This document shows, in pieces, positions 1-11,161 of a stretch of DNA of 64,000 nucleotides. How positions within the stretch are numbered: position 1 is the first letter of the stretch; each line of letters begins with the position of its first letter. Source of the stretch: Massilia phosphatilytica (GTDB lineage: Bacteria > Pseudomonadota > Gammaproteobacteria > Burkholderiales > Burkholderiaceae_D). The notes under the pieces were generated by a model that worked only from the letters and a program-made list of their open reading frames with translations, had not been told where the DNA came from and made no database searches. Where the stretch lies: contig NZ_PUIP01000004.1 in assembly GCF_002968015.1 (NCBI RefSeq), positions 408,318 through 472,317 of the forward strand, in the 5' to 3' direction. A program made the position numbers and the translations under genes.

Positions 1-277
1 CCGTTTCCTGTCCGGTGAACCGGGCAAGGACATCGTGCTCGCGCGCCGCCAGGGCCAGACGTGGTACGTGGGCGCGATGTCGGCGGACGAGGGCGCGACG
101 ACGAAACGCGCGGCGCTGAACTTCCTGCCGGCCGGGCGTTACAAGGCCACGATCTGGGAAGACGGCGCCACGCCGAACAACGTCACCCTGCGTGAAGTGG
201 ACGTGACCGCGCGCGACGCCCTGGCCCTGCAACTGGCGGGGGTGGGCGGCGCGGTGGTCATCCTCGAGGCACGCTGA
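1..277 (+). CDS. C-terminal end of a GH97-type alpha-glycosidase (partial)
   Basis: Only the last 91 codons are inside the window; the reading frame is open from base 2, so the gene starts upstream. The visible part reads like the C-terminal beta-sandwich of glycoside hydrolase family 97: a segment with the pattern 'ARRQGQTWYVGAMS' followed by short strands and 'GRYKATIWEDG'. GH97 enzymes are exported retaining or inverting alpha-glucosidases/alpha-galactosidases, but the catalytic domain is not visible here, so substrate cannot be judged. It ends at a TGA directly abutting the stop of the convergent glf gene. Confidence 0.6.
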   Translation, partial: RFLSGEPGKDIVLARRQGQTWYVGAMSADEGATTKRAALNFLPAGRYKATIWEDGATPNNVTLREVDVTARDALALQLAGVGGAVVILEAR

Positions 278-1453
<1,176 letters not shown>

Positions 1454-1505
1454 TTATCTGTGATCCATGCCCGCATGCGCTGCTGGTGTGACTTGCAGTT
1501 ACTAC

Positions 1506-1533
1506 ACGATAGGAATGTGAAATATAGTGCCAA
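1506..1533 (-). promoter_or_regulatory. Candidate sigma-70 promoter of glf
   Basis: On the minus strand a TTGGCA (-35-like, plus-strand 1528-1533) is followed after 16 bp by TATCGT (-10-like, 1506-1511). The stretch is clearly more AT-rich than its surroundings and lies between the upstream terminator and glf. Only visual consensus matching supports it. Confidence 0.3.
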
Positions 1534-1617
1534 AAATATATCATCCTTCACCCGTTTGGCCCCGCACAATTGGATGCGGACGAATGCAAGATGGTTTTCC
1601 GGACGCGTCACGTAAAC

Positions 1618-1646
1618 GCAAAAACCGCCGGCCGAAGCCAGCGGTT
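1618..1646 (-). terminator. Rho-independent terminator of the KGG stress gene
   Basis: Read on the minus strand, a 10-bp stem (AACCGCTGGC / GCCGGCGGTT, one G-U pair) closes a TTCG tetraloop and is followed by a run of five T. It sits 25 bp past the stop of the KGG protein gene and before glf. Confidence 0.8.
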
Positions 1647-1670
1647 CGATGATCGACAAGACGTCAGTGC

Positions 1671-1994
1671 TTAACGCTTGTTGTCATTCTTGTGGCTCTG
1701 CGAGCCGGCCTTCGCGTGCTGCTCCGGCGTGCCGCCGCGGGTGCTGTTGCCGCTCTGCTGGTTGCCGCCGTTGCCGCTCTGGTTATTGCCGTCGTTCTTG
1801 TGGCTCATCGAGCCGGCACGGCGTGCTTCTTCCGAGGTGAACTCGTGGGCATTGCCCGAAGCGTGGGCAGCCTTGCCGCCTTCCGATGCGATGTCGCGCT
1901 GCTTTTGCGGGTCCATCGATGCGAAACCACGGTTGCTGGTATCGCCGCTCTGGTTGTTGCCTTTGTTACCGCCTTGTTGGTTGTTCGATGCCAT
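1671..1994 (-). CDS. KGG-motif general stress protein
   Basis: A 107-residue, very hydrophilic protein rich in Asn, Gln, Gly and Ser, with no membrane segment. It carries the stress-protein KGG motif ('SEGGKAAH' near residue 40) and a second related element ('EEARRAGSMSHKND'), plus a third degenerate copy near the C-terminus ('EQHAKAGSQSHKND'). The family (YmdF/GsiB-like) consists of small hydrophilin-like proteins induced in stationary phase or osmotic/desiccation stress. An AAAGGAG Shine-Dalgarno sits 7 bases before ATG, fixing the start. The gene is followed by a strong terminator, so it is probably monocistronic. Confidence 0.85.
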   Translation of the reverse strand: MASNNQQGGNKGNNQSGDTSNRGFASMDPQKQRDIASEGGKAAHASGNAHEFTSEEARRAGSMSHKNDGNNQSGNGGNQQSGNSTRGGTPEQHAKAGSQSHKNDNKR

Positions 1995-2168
1995 GATCGT
2001 TCTCCTTTAAGTTGGTGTAAGCGCGTTTGCACTCTCTCTGCCGGACAGGCGTCTGGTGACTGCCGATCGCGACGAGGTGAAGCCATGTTAAAGGCGCACT
2101 CATGCATGGTGAATAGGATTACTTATGGCTGGCTTGTAGGATGAGTCTGTCCATTTTGGTGCAACGAT

Positions 2169-3290
2169 TCAGTGAAAGGACGGTCCCGGCGGCATCGCAT
2201 CGCCACGGCGCAGGAAGGATTCCGCGAGCTTCGGGTCGTCCAGGCGCACGATCGACAGCGGGTGCGCGAACTCGATGCCTTCCTGCTGGAAGCGCCGGTA
2301 GACCTCGAGGAAAATGTCCTGCTGCGCATCCATGTGCAGGATGTAGTCCGGGCTACGGAAGTGGTACACGACCTCGAAATCCAGCGACCACTGGCCCCAG
2401 CTGAAGAAGTGGGCGCGCTCGAAATCGATGTCCGGTTTGCTCGTGATGATCTCGCGGATGATGTGCGGGATCCGGCACAGCAGGTCTTCCGGCGTCCCGT
2501 ACGCGACCCGCAGCACGAACGCCACGCGCCGCGTCTGCATGCGCTTGTGGTTGTGGATCCGGCTCTTCAGCAGCTCGCCGTTGGAGAACACGACCTGCTC
2601 GCCGCCGAGCCCCCGCACGCGTGTCGTCTTGAGGCCGATGTGTTCCACCGAGCCGAGCACGTCGCCCACGATGATGAAATCGCCGACCTCGAATGGCTTG
2701 TCCAGCATGATCGAGAGCGAGGCAAACAGGTCGCCCAGGATGTTCTGCGTGGCCAGCGCGACGGCGACGCCGCCGATGCCCAGGCTGGCGACGAGGGTCG
2801 TGATGTTGATCCCGAAGTTATCGAGGATCATCAAGGTGACGACCACCCACAGCAGCAGCCGCGATATGAAGCACAGCACGCTGCTCGATGCCCGCCGCGC
2901 GCCGTCGACGGGGCCGATGCTGAACCGGTCGCGCCAGGCGCGCAGGCCCGTATCGCCCCAGACCGCCGCCTGCAGCAGCAGCGACGCGATGGCGATGCGC
3001 GTGACGAATTTGTCCTGCTTTGCCGTCAGCTCCAGGAACGTACTCCCGAAGTACAGCGCGAACACGAGGATGAACAGCGAATAGGTATTCGACAGCATCG
3101 CCGTGACGAAGTCGTCCAGCCGGGTTTCCGTCCGGCGCGACAGGGCTTCCATGCGCCGTAGCACGAAGGCGCGCAGGAACAGCATCGCGACGGCCGAGCC
3201 ACCCGCCACGGCCAGGGCCAGGGCCCAGTCTTCGAAAGGATTGTTGAGAAAGGAGAAATGCCCGGTTCGGGACAGGAAAGGAAACGTCAT
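2169..3290 (-). CDS. MscS-family mechanosensitive ion channel
   Basis: A 373-residue inner-membrane protein. It has four to five hydrophobic segments in the N-terminal half, then the pore-lining helix characteristic of MscS: a Gly/Ala-rich stretch 'ASLGIGGVAVALATQNILGD', followed by 'DKPFEVGDFI' and the beta domain with 'NGELLKSRIHN'. It is longer at the N-terminus than E. coli MscS (286 aa), fitting the YbdG/medium-length class. Such channels release solutes on hypo-osmotic shock. I chose ATG at 3290; an in-frame TTG two codons earlier is possible and no convincing ribosome site is visible. It is divergent from the hybrid kinase gene at 3420. Confidence 0.9.
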   Translation of the reverse strand: MTFPFLSRTGHFSFLNNPFEDWALALAVAGGSAVAMLFLRAFVLRRMEALSRRTETRLDDFVTAMLSNTYSLFILVFALYFGSTFLELTAKQDKFVTRIAIASLLLQAAVWGDTGLRAWRDRFSIGPVDGARRASSSVLCFISRLLLWVVVTLMILDNFGINITTLVASLGIGGVAVALATQNILGDLFASLSIMLDKPFEVGDFIIVGDVLGSVEHIGLKTTRVRGLGGEQVVFSNGELLKSRIHNHKRMQTRRVAFVLRVAYGTPEDLLCRIPHIIREIITSKPDIDFERAHFFSWGQWSLDFEVVYHFRSPDYILHMDAQQDIFLEVYRRFQQEGIEFAHPLSIVRLDDPKLAESFLRRGDAMPPGPSFH

Positions 3291-3419
3291 CGACAAGATT
3301 CAATAAAAGCGAAACCAGGCGCCAGTGTGGGGGCGTGCGGCATCCGGCCGCGCACAATTGACTTTCGGAAGGGCGCGGCATACATTGTCTTATTTGCATC
3401 AATACACCGCCAGACACTG

Positions 3420-6400
3420 ATGGCCCCCGACCAGACCACCAAGATCCTGCTCGTCGATGACCAGCCAGCCAACCTGGCAGTGCTGGAAGCCATCCTGGCG
3501 GACCTGGGCCAGGCGCTCGTGTCCGTCACGTCCGGCGAGGCGGCGCTGCGTGAAGTCCTCGCCCACGATTTCGCGGTCGTCCTGCTGGACATACGCATGC
3601 CGACGATGAACGGTTTCGAGCTGGCGGAGCTGATCCGCGAACACCCGCGAACGCACAGCCTGCCGATCATCTTCCTCACCGCCGGCGATGCCGAAGAATT
3701 CCCGCTCGAGCGCGCGTACGCGCTGGGCGCGGTCGATTACCTCACCAAACCGTTCAATCCCATCGTCCTGCGCGCCAAGGTCGCGGTGTTCATCGACCTG
3801 TACCGCAAGAACGCGGAACTGGCCCGCATCGAGGAAGCGCGCCACCGCGCGCAACTGCGCTCGCGCGACGCGCGCCTGCGCCTCATCCTCGACAACATCC
3901 GCGATTACGCGTTCATCGGCACCGGCGTCGACCGCATCGTGACGGAATGGGAAGGGGGCGCCGCCGCGATCACCGGATGGGCGCCCGACGACGTGCGCGG
4001 GCGCAGCGTCGACCTGCTGTTCACGCCGGAAGATGCGGCCGCCGGCATGCCGGAACAGGAAGCCCGGCGCGCGCTCGACCAGGGCCGCGCCGAGGATCGC
4101 CGCTGGCACCTGCGCCGCGACGGGACGCGCTTTTTCGCCGACGGCGTGATGGTGCCGCTGCGCGACGAGGCGGGCGTCCACGTCGGCTTCGCCAAGATCA
4201 TCCGCGACGCGACCGCCGAAAAGCTGGCCGCCGAGCGGCTGGCAGAGAGCGAACAGCAACTGGGCGAAAGCCGGCGCCAGGCCGAGGCCGAGCGCGAGCG
4301 CCTGCTGCGCGAACTGCAGGCCGCCAGCGAGCGCATGCGCGACATCTTCCACCGCGCGCCCGCCATCATGTGCGTGATGAGCGGCCCGGACCACGTGATC
4401 GAGATGGCCAACCAGCGCTTCCTGGAACTGGCCGGCGGCCGCCGTCTCTCCTGGCGCCCCGTACGCACGGCGCTGCCGGAACTCGCGGGCCAGGGCTTCA
4501 CCGACGTGCTGGACCGCGTCTTTGCGAGTGGCGAAGCGGTCGAGGGCCACAACGTGCGCCTGCTGCTGGCCCCCGTGCCGGAAGGCGCCGCCGATGCGCA
4601 CCCGGGCCTGGAAGAACACTTCCTCGACTTCGTCTGCATGGCGCTGCGCGAGCCGGACGGCAGCATCTCCGGCGTGCTGCTGCATGGCGTCGACGTCACC
4701 GAGCGTACGCGCGCGAACCTGCTCGCCATCGGCCAGCGCGGCGCACTCGAACTGGCCGTCACCGACGCGCCGCTGGGCGACGTGCTGGACGTGCTGGCCC
4801 GCACCGCCGAGGATTACACGGGCGGCGCCGCACTCGCGTCAGTGCAGCTGATGATCGGCGGCGCCCGCCTGCAGCACGCGGCGGCGCCTTCGCTCGCCAT
4901 CGAATTCCAGCGCGCGATCGACACGGTCGCCGTCGGCCCCGTGGCCGGCGCCGCCAGCAGCGCGGCCTGGCGCGGGGAGCCGATCGTCAGCGCGGACATC
5001 GCCGCCGATCCGCTGTGGCAGCAGCACGTCCTGCTCGCGCAAGCGTACGGACTGCGCGCGGCGCGCGCGCTGCCGATCCTGGCGCCGTCCGGTGCGGTGC
5101 TCGGCACGTTTACCTTGTACTACCGCGAACGGCGCCTGCCGAATCCGCAGGAAGAAGCGGCGCTCGCACTGCTGGCGAATACGGCGTCGCTCGTGATCGG
5201 GCAGCGCCACGAGGCGGCCGAACGCCAGGCGGCGGAGCACCGCTCGCGCGCGATCCTGGAGAGCATGAGCGAAGGCTTCATCGCCCTCGACCCGGCATGG
5301 CGCATCACGTACGCGAACGGTGCGGCGGAAGCCGTCACGCAGCGGCCGCGCGAGGAACTGGTCGGCGCCCAGTTCTGGGACCTGTTCGCGCGGCTGCAGG
5401 GCAGCCCGCAGGAACGGGCCCTGCGGCGCACCGCACTGGAACGCACGCGCACCCGCATCGAAGCCTTCGACGATGCGCAGGGCCGCTGGTTCGAAATCAA
5501 TTCGTTCCCGATGGGGGCGGGCGGCGCGGACTCGGGCGGGCTGGCCTTGTACTTCCGCGACGAGACGGACCGCCGCCGCGCCGAGGAGGGGATCCGCCGC
5601 CTGGCCGCCGTGGCCGAACAGTCGTCCGACTTCATCGGCATCTTCACGCCGGACGCGGGCGGCATCTACCTGAACCCGGCGGGCCGGCGCATGGCGGGCC
5701 TGGGCGACGGCACCAACATCGCCGCGTGGCGCATGATCGATTTCTTCCCGCGCGAGGACCGGCCGTTCGTGCGCGACCACGTGATGGCCGCGCTGACCGA
5801 CGGCGCCGCCGAATGGGAGGGAGAGTTGCGCCTCGCCCAGCCCGACGGCCGGCCCCCGATGCCCGTCTACTTCAAGGGATTCGCCGTGCGCGACGCGGAC
5901 GGCAACAACATCGGCCTCGCCACCATCACGCGCGACATCACGGCGCAGAAGCGCGCCGAGGACGAGCTGCGCCGCGTGGCCGCCGACCTGTCGGAGGCGG
6001 ACCACCGCAAGAGCGAGTTCCTGGCCACGCTCGCGCACGAACTGCGCAACCCGCTGGCGCCGATCCGCACAGGACTCGACCTGCTGCGCATGGCGCCGGG
6101 CGACCCGGACGCGCTGGCGCGCATCCATGCGATGATGGACCGCCAGCTGGGCCACCTGATCCACCTCGTCGACGACCTGCTGGACATCGCCCGCATCACG
6201 CGCGGCAAGATCGAACTGAAACGGGAGACCGTCGACCTGAAGGTCATCGCGCAGATGGCCGTGGAGACGAGCGCCGCGCTGATCGAGACGCACGGCCACA
6301 GCCTGAACGTCGACCTGCCGGAGGAACCGCTGCCGCTCGAGGCGGACGTCACCCGCATGGTGCAGGTGCTCGCCAACCTGCTGAACAACGCCGCCAAGTA

Positions 6401-7115
6401 CACGCCGGCGGGCGGCCGCGTCGCGCTGTCCGTGTGGCGCGAGGACGGTCACGCCGTGGTGGCGGTGTCGGACAGCGGCATCGGCATCCCGCCCGATGCG
6501 ATCGGCTCCGTGTTCGAGATGTTCACGCAGGTGCGCGGCAGCCTCGATCGCGCCCAGGGCGGCCTGGGGATCGGGCTGTCGCTTGTGCGCCGCCTCGTCG
6601 AACTGCACGGCGGACGCGTCAGCGCGTTCTCCGCCGGACGCGGCCACGGCAGCACGTTCACGGTGCGCCTGCCGCTGCATCCCGGCTCGCCGCACGCGCG
6701 CAGCAGCGGCGCCGGGGACGGGGCGGACGCAAGGCCGCCGGCGCCGCTGCGCGTGCTGGTGGTCGACGACAATGCGGACGCCGCCGACAGCCTCGTGGCG
6801 CTGCTCGAAGCACTCGGCCACACGACATGGGTCGCGCGCGACGGCCCCGAAGGCCTCGCACTCGCGCTCGAGGCGCGGCCGGACCTCGTGCTGCTCGACA
6901 TCGGGCTGCCGGGCATGAGCGGGTACGAAGTGGCGCGCGCGATCCGGCGCAACCAGGGCGTGCGCCAGATCGTGCTCATCGCGCTCACGGGCTGGGGCGC
7001 ACAGAGCGACCAGCAGCAGTCGCACGATGCGGGCTTCGACCAGCACCTGACGAAGCCCGTGAGCCTTGAGGCGCTGGAACAGGCGCTGGCCGCCGCCGCG
7101 CGCACGCTGCCATGA
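3420..7115 (+). CDS. Hybrid sensor histidine kinase with N- and C-terminal receivers
   Basis: A 1231-residue soluble sensor kinase with no membrane segment. Visible domains in order: receiver (about 5-120; acidic pocket at VDD, phospho-acceptor Asp57 in 'LLDIRMP', Lys in 'LTKPF'), PAS (about 145-260), PAS (300-420), GAF (435-590), PAS (600-720), PAS (725-840), HisKA with '[10 protein letters not shown]' (His873), HATPase_c with '[11 protein letters not shown]' and 'GIGLSLV', and a C-terminal receiver (Asp1160 in 'LLDIGLPG'). The front receiver implies it can itself be a phosphorylation target of another kinase. The start at 3420 gives a receiver beginning immediately; an in-frame start at 3258 would add 54 low-quality residues. 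Its stop overlaps the Nudix start (ATGA). Confidence 0.92.
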   Translation: MAPDQTTKILLVDDQPANLAVLEAILADLGQALVSVTSGEAALREVLAHDFAVVLLDIRMPTMNGFELAELIREHPRTHSLPIIFLTAGDAEEFPLERAYALGAVDYLTKPFNPIVLRAKVAVFIDLYRKNAELARIEEARHRAQLRSRDARLRLILDNIRDYAFIGTGVDRIVTEWEGGAAAITGWAPDDVRGRSVDLLFTPEDAAAGMPEQEARRALDQGRAEDRRWHLRRDGTRFFADGVMVPLRDEAGVHVGFAKIIRDATAEKLAAERLAESEQQLGESRRQAEAERERLLRELQAASERMRDIFHRAPAIMCVMSGPDHVIEMANQRFLELAGGRRLSWRPVRTALPELAGQGFTDVLDRVFASGEAVEGHNVRLLLAPVPEGAADAHPGLEEHFLDFVCMALREPDGSISGVLLHGVDVTERTRANLLAIGQRGALELAVTDAPLGDVLDVLARTAEDYTGGAALASVQLMIGGARLQHAAAPSLAIEFQRAIDTVAVGPVAGAASSAAWRGEPIVSADIAADPLWQQHVLLAQAYGLRAARALPILAPSGAVLGTFTLYYRERRLPNPQEEAALALLANTASLVIGQRHEAAERQAAEHRSRAILESMSEGFIALDPAWRITYANGAAEAVTQRPREELVGAQFWDLFARLQGSPQERALRRTALERTRTRIEAFDDAQGRWFEINSFPMGAGGADSGGLALYFRDETDRRRAEEGIRRLAAVAEQSSDFIGIFTPDAGGIYLNPAGRRMAGLGDGTNIAAWRMIDFFPREDRPFVRDHVMAALTDGAAEWEGELRLAQPDGRPPMPVYFKGFAVRDADGNNIGLATITRDITAQKRAEDELRRVAADLSEADHRKSEFLATLAHELRNPLAPIRTGLDLLRMAPGDPDALARIHAMMDRQLGHLIHLVDDLLDIARITRGKIELKRETVDLKVIAQMAVETSAALIETHGHSLNVDLPEEPLPLEADVTRMVQVLANLLNNAAKYTPAGGRVALSVWREDGHAVVAVSDSGIGIPPDAIGSVFEMFTQVRGSLDRAQGGLGIGLSLVRRLVELHGGRVSAFSAGRGHGSTFTVRLPLHPGSPHARSSGAGDGADARPPAPLRVLVVDDNADAADSLVALLEALGHTTWVARDGPEGLALALEARPDLVLLDIGLPGMSGYEVARAIRRNQGVRQIVLIALTGWGAQSDQQQSHDAGFDQHLTKPVSLEALEQALAAAARTLP

Positions 7116-7537
7116 AGCCCGTCGACGTCTCCTGCGGCACCCTCGTCGTGGACGCCTGCGGCCGGCTGCTGCTGGGCCACGTCACGCACACGCCCCGCTG
7201 GGACATCCCGAAGGGCTTGCAGGATCCGGGCGAAACGCTGCTGGACGCGGCCATGCGCGAACTGTTCGAAGAGACGGGGCTCGCATTCCCCGCCGACGCC
7301 TTCCGCGAGCTGGGCCGCTTCGACTACCGGCGCGACAAGGTGCTGCACCTGTTCCGCGTGGACGTGGGCGAGATGCTGCCCGACCTGGCGCACCTGTCGT
7401 GCACCAGCATGTTCCCGCACCATGTGACGGGCAAGCCGACGCCGGAGATGGATGCGTTCCGCTGGGCCACGCGCGACGAGGTGGCGGCGCTGTGCTGGCC
7501 GCGCATGGCCGCGAAGCTGCTAGCGATCGGCTGGTAA
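7112..7537 (+). CDS. Nudix hydrolase
   Basis: A 141-residue Nudix protein. The Nudix box is complete: Gly35, x5, Glu41, x7, Arg49-Glu50-Leu, x, Glu53-Glu54, x, Gly56. These acidic residues bind Mg2+ and catalyse hydrolysis of a nucleoside diphosphate linked to some moiety X; the substrate cannot be told from the sequence. It overlaps the preceding hybrid kinase by ATGA, so translation is probably coupled. Its last codons overlap the 3' end of the convergent second kinase by 18 bp. Confidence 0.9.
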   Translation: MKPVDVSCGTLVVDACGRLLLGHVTHTPRWDIPKGLQDPGETLLDAAMRELFEETGLAFPADAFRELGRFDYRRDKVLHLFRVDVGEMLPDLAHLSCTSMFPHHVTGKPTPEMDAFRWATRDEVAALCWPRMAAKLLAIGW

Positions 7538-9907
7538 GGACGCCTCTGACGCCGGGGCTCGGCGACTCTCCGCGTCGCGCAGCACGGACTCGATGGCCGT
7601 CACCGTGGCCGGTTTCGTGAGATGCGCGTCGAACCCGGCCTGCGCCGTGCGGGCCCGGTCGTCCGCGCCGCCCCAGCCGGTGAGTGCGACGAGCATGACG
7701 CCGTCGTGGCGCGGCTCGCGCCGCACGGCCTGGGCCACCTCGTAGCCGGACAGCCCCGGCATGCCGATATCGAGGAACACCGCGTGCGGCGCCACACCGT
7801 CCAGCATGCGCAGTGCCTGGTGACCATCGTGCGCCACCGCGACCTCATGCCCCATCACGGACAGCAGCGCGGCCAGCGTGTCGGCCGCGTCGCGGTTGTC
7901 GTCCACGACGAGCAGCCGCAGCGCGGAAATGCCGGCCGCGTCCTGGCCCGGCGCGCTGGGCGCCGCCTTGTCCGCGTCCCGGTCGGAGAGGGGCAGGCGC
8001 ACGGTGAAGACGCTTCCCGTGCCGATGCCGGCGCTGGCCGCCTGGATCGTCCCGCCGTGCAGCTCGACGAGGCTTTTCACGAGCGACAGGCCGATCCCGA
8101 GCCCGCCCGGCATATGCTGGGCGGCGTTCGACACCTGGGTGAACATGCGGAAGACTTCGCCCAGCGCGTCGGGCGGGATGCCGATGCCGTTGTCGGACAC
8201 CGCGATCAGCGCCTGCTGGCCATCCCGCTCCGCCGCCAGCACGATGTGGCCGCCCCGCGGCGTGTATTTCGCCGCGTTGTTCAGGAGGTTGCTGACGACC
8301 TGCGTGATACGGGTGGCGTCCGCGTACAGCTGCAGCGGCTCGCACGGCAACCGCACGTCGAGCTTGTGGCGGGACGTCTCGATCAGCGGCAGGCTCGTCT
8401 CGACGGCGGCGTTCAGGACGTCCGCCAGCGGGACCAGCGCCTGCTTCAGGTCCACCTGGCCGCGCGTGATGCGCGCCACGTCCAGCAGGTCGTCGACGAG
8501 GTGCACGAGGTGGTCGAGCTGGCGGTCCATGATGTCCTGCACGCGCGCGATGGCGGCCGGGTCGGAGCGGGCACGCCGCATCAGCTGCAGGCCGCTGCGG
8601 ATCGGCGCCAGCGGATTGCGCAGTTCGTGGGCGAGGGTCGCCAGGAATTCGGTCTTGCGGCGGTCCTGCTCGGCCAGGTCGTCGGCGAGGCGGCGCAGTT
8701 CCATTTCGCTGCGGCGGCGTTCCGTGATGTCGGTGAACAGGACCACCACCTTGCGGCTGCCGGCCGGACCGACGCGCGCCGCGTACACGTCGTACCAGCG
8801 CCCCAGCTGGACCGCCTCGTCGACGAAATGCACCGGCTCACCCGTCGCCGCGACGCGGCCATAGGTCTCGAACCAGCGGGGCTCGTGCTGCGGCGCGAGC
8901 GAGCGCATGGTACGCCCGACGGCATGCGCGAGGCCCGTGGCTTTCACGAACGCCGGATTCACCTCGAGGAAGCGGTAGTCGTCCGCGATGCCGGCATCGT
9001 CGTACAGCATCTCGATGACGCACACCCCTTCGCCGATCGCATCGAACAGCGTGCGGTAGCGCTCCTCGCTGGCCTGCAGCCGCTCCTCGGCCTCTTTCTG
9101 CAGCGACGCGTCGATCACCACGCCGCGCATCACGCCGCGCGTGCCCGCGCCCCGGTCCAGGTGGCCGCGCGCCAGCACCCAGCGCCACGCGCCGTCCGGC
9201 GTGCGCACGCGGAACGTCGCGTCGTACGGCGCCCCCGTCTCCATGGCGCGGCCGAGCAGGACCTGCGTGGGCGGCACGTCGTCCGGGTGAATGACGTCGA
9301 AATACGCGGCCACGTCGGCGCCGGCCGCGTCTTCGGGGCGCAGGCCGAACATCTCGATCATGCGCATGTCGGCCCGGACCCGGCCCGTGGCGATGTCGAG
9401 CGACCACACGGCCACTTCCGCGGCGGCAATGATGGCTTCCAGGCGCGCGCGGGTGTCCCGCAGCGCGGCTTCCGCGCCGCGCCGCTCGGCCGCCGTCGCA
9501 TACGCCTCCAGGAAGAAGCGGGCCTTGGCCTTGAGAATCGGGACCGAGACCGGGTCGTGCAGCACGGCGAGCGCACCGGCATCGTACAACGACTCGAGCG
9601 TGAACGGCGGGGTGGTCGGGACGCCATAGGCGATCACGGGCGCCTCCGGCAGGGCGCCACGCAGGCGGCGCACGCTGTCGAACAGGGCGTCGACGTTGCC
9701 GGAATATCCGGCCAGCACGAGCACGAAGCCGGGCAGGTCGTCGCCGTGGCGGGCGTGGGCGAGGGCCTCGTCCAGTGTGCGGGCGCGCACGAGGTCGTAG
9801 CCCATCTCGGCGGCGACGGTGCCGATGGCGGGATCGGAGACGGGACGGTCGCACAGGAACAGCACCCGTCCCTGCAGCCGCCCGCTCATACTATGGGTGG
9901 AAGTCAT
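7520..9907 (-). CDS. Hybrid sensor histidine kinase, PAS-PAS-HisKA-HATPase-REC
   Basis: A soluble 795-residue kinase. The N-terminal ~125 residues look like a degenerate receiver (strand-helix pattern, '[10 protein letters not shown]' where acidic residues are expected, no clear phospho-Asp). Two PAS domains follow (about 150-265 and 275-390), then HisKA '[11 protein letters not shown]' (His427), HATPase_c ('[11 protein letters not shown]', '[10 protein letters not shown]') and a C-terminal receiver with Asp713 in 'FLDIGMPG'. The HisKA-to-receiver half closely resembles the neighbouring kinase at 3420-7115, suggesting an old duplication or domain shuffling. The ATG at 9907 is the most sensible start, but no good Shine-Dalgarno is visible; ATG at 9889 is an alternative. 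Confidence 0.9.
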   Translation of the reverse strand: MTSTHSMSGRLQGRVLFLCDRPVSDPAIGTVAAEMGYDLVRARTLDEALAHARHGDDLPGFVLVLAGYSGNVDALFDSVRRLRGALPEAPVIAYGVPTTPPFTLESLYDAGALAVLHDPVSVPILKAKARFFLEAYATAAERRGAEAALRDTRARLEAIIAAAEVAVWSLDIATGRVRADMRMIEMFGLRPEDAAGADVAAYFDVIHPDDVPPTQVLLGRAMETGAPYDATFRVRTPDGAWRWVLARGHLDRGAGTRGVMRGVVIDASLQKEAEERLQASEERYRTLFDAIGEGVCVIEMLYDDAGIADDYRFLEVNPAFVKATGLAHAVGRTMRSLAPQHEPRWFETYGRVAATGEPVHFVDEAVQLGRWYDVYAARVGPAGSRKVVVLFTDITERRRSEMELRRLADDLAEQDRRKTEFLATLAHELRNPLAPIRSGLQLMRRARSDPAAIARVQDIMDRQLDHLVHLVDDLLDVARITRGQVDLKQALVPLADVLNAAVETSLPLIETSRHKLDVRLPCEPLQLYADATRITQVVSNLLNNAAKYTPRGGHIVLAAERDGQQALIAVSDNGIGIPPDALGEVFRMFTQVSNAAQHMPGGLGIGLSLVKSLVELHGGTIQAASAGIGTGSVFTVRLPLSDRDADKAAPSAPGQDAAGISALRLLVVDDNRDAADTLAALLSVMGHEVAVAHDGHQALRMLDGVAPHAVFLDIGMPGLSGYEVAQAVRREPRHDGVMLVALTGWGGADDRARTAQAGFDAHLTKPATVTAIESVLRDAESRRAPASEASLPADR

Positions 9908-10056
9908 CGTGATGCGACTGTAGGAGTTGAACGCACGGCTGTCAACTGGACGAAAAGACGCGCGACAGCCGGGCGCCATCCGCCGCCGAACGCCGGTACG
10001 ATGGCCGCGCGGGCACATCGGCACCACCGCGCCCGCGGTTCAGCGAGGAGAACAGC

Positions 10057-10890
10057 ATGCAAGCATCGAACGAGAGCGCCGGCTACGACGTGGGCGCCAT
10101 CATGGGCGGCCTGTACGGCGATGGCATCATCGCCTGCAAGGGCGCCTTCAGCGCCGCATGGGTGGCGCAACTGAAGGACGACATCGAAACCCTGTTCGCC
10201 GAGGCACGCGCGCGGCCGAAGGGCGCGCTGGAGCGTGGCCCGTGCCGCTACTACGTGGAGGTGCATCCGGAGCGGCTGCGCGGTTTCGTCGAGCTGGCGA
10301 CGCACCCCTGGGTCGTCGCCGTGTGCCGGGCCGTGCTGGGGCCGGACTACAAGATCGTGGAAGTCGGCTTCGACATCCCGTTCCCGGGCGCCATGCACCA
10401 GCCGTGGCACCGCGACTTTCCCGCGCCGCCGGAAACGCTGGTCGGGCGGCGCCTGAATTCGCTCGCGTTCAACCTCACGACGGTCGACGTGACGGAGGAG
10501 ATCGGCCCGTTCGAGATCGCGCCCGGCACGCAGTGGGACGACCTTGCCGGCGGCGACCTGATGTTCCCGGATAAGTCGCTGTATCCGCGCTACGAGGCGC
10601 GCGCCCAGCGCAAGCTGCCGAAGGTGGGCGACATCTCGGCCCGCTCGGCCCTGACGATCCACCGCGGGACGGCAAACCGCAGCCAGCAGTCGCGTCCCGT
10701 GCTCGTACTCGGCGTGGACGCGCCGGACGCCCGCAACGCCGAGAAGCACGACCTGCAAGTGACGCAGGCCTACTGGGATGCGCTCCCGGCCGCCGTGCGC
10801 GACCACCTGCGCTGCCGCATCGTGCCGGCGCTGGAAAACATCGAGCAGGCCCACACGATCGAGGGCCTGCGGATGGGCATCACGGCTTAG
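10057..10890 (+). CDS. Phytanoyl-CoA dioxygenase (PhyH) family protein
   Basis: A 277-residue Fe(II)/2-oxoglutarate-dependent dioxygenase. The facial triad is visible: His118-x-Asp120 in 'PWHRDFP' and distal His202 in '[10 protein letters not shown]', with a downstream Arg that would bind 2-oxoglutarate. PhyH-family enzymes hydroxylate varied small molecules; the bacterial ones are functionally diverse, so no substrate is assigned. A GAGGAG ribosome site lies just before ATG. It faces away from the kinase at 7520-9907 (149 bp between starts), and its 3' end overlaps a small convergent gene by 11 bp. Confidence 0.85.
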   Translation: MQASNESAGYDVGAIMGGLYGDGIIACKGAFSAAWVAQLKDDIETLFAEARARPKGALERGPCRYYVEVHPERLRGFVELATHPWVVAVCRAVLGPDYKIVEVGFDIPFPGAMHQPWHRDFPAPPETLVGRRLNSLAFNLTTVDVTEEIGPFEIAPGTQWDDLAGGDLMFPDKSLYPRYEARAQRKLPKVGDISARSALTIHRGTANRSQQSRPVLVLGVDAPDARNAEKHDLQVTQAYWDALPAAVRDHLRCRIVPALENIEQAHTIEGLRMGITA

Positions 10891-11098
10891 GGATGTCCTT
10901 CGGCGGCTTGCCGACGCGGCGCAGCTGGTCCGACTGCTGGTCGAGGTTCACTTCTTCGGCCACGTCGTAACGGCCATCCTCGGCATCGTCGCCGGGCAGC
11001 AGCGACTCCGATCGATTCTCGGCGCGCTGCTGCTGGCCCGGGTCGGCCCGCTGGGCGTTCTGGCCGGCCTGGTCCTTGCGTTTGTCCTGTTCTGTCAT
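10880..11098 (-). CDS. Small hydrophilic hypothetical protein
   Basis: A 72-residue protein rich in Gln, Asp, Arg and Lys with no hydrophobic segment; probably disordered. I do not recognise a family. It is supported by a strong GGGAGG ribosome site 6 bases before its ATG and by lying in the only sensible frame of its interval. Its 3' end overlaps the convergent PhyH gene by 11 bp. It could belong to the many small stress-related hydrophilins of this window (compare 1671-1994, 33997-34344), but that is inference. Confidence 0.6.
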   Translation of the reverse strand: MTEQDKRKDQAGQNAQRADPGQQQRAENRSESLLPGDDAEDGRYDVAEEVNLDQQSDQLRRVGKPPKDIPKP

Positions 11099-11161
11099 GA
11101 TGCCCTCCCGCTAGTGGTGTCGGGGCCGATTATGGCGGAGGGGAGGGCGGCCCGGCGCACG

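Noticed and set aside
1518..1534. Sigma-54-like TGGCAC-N5-TTTC on the minus strand upstream of glf
   Set aside because: The invariant GC at -12 is missing, unlike the element at 63408.
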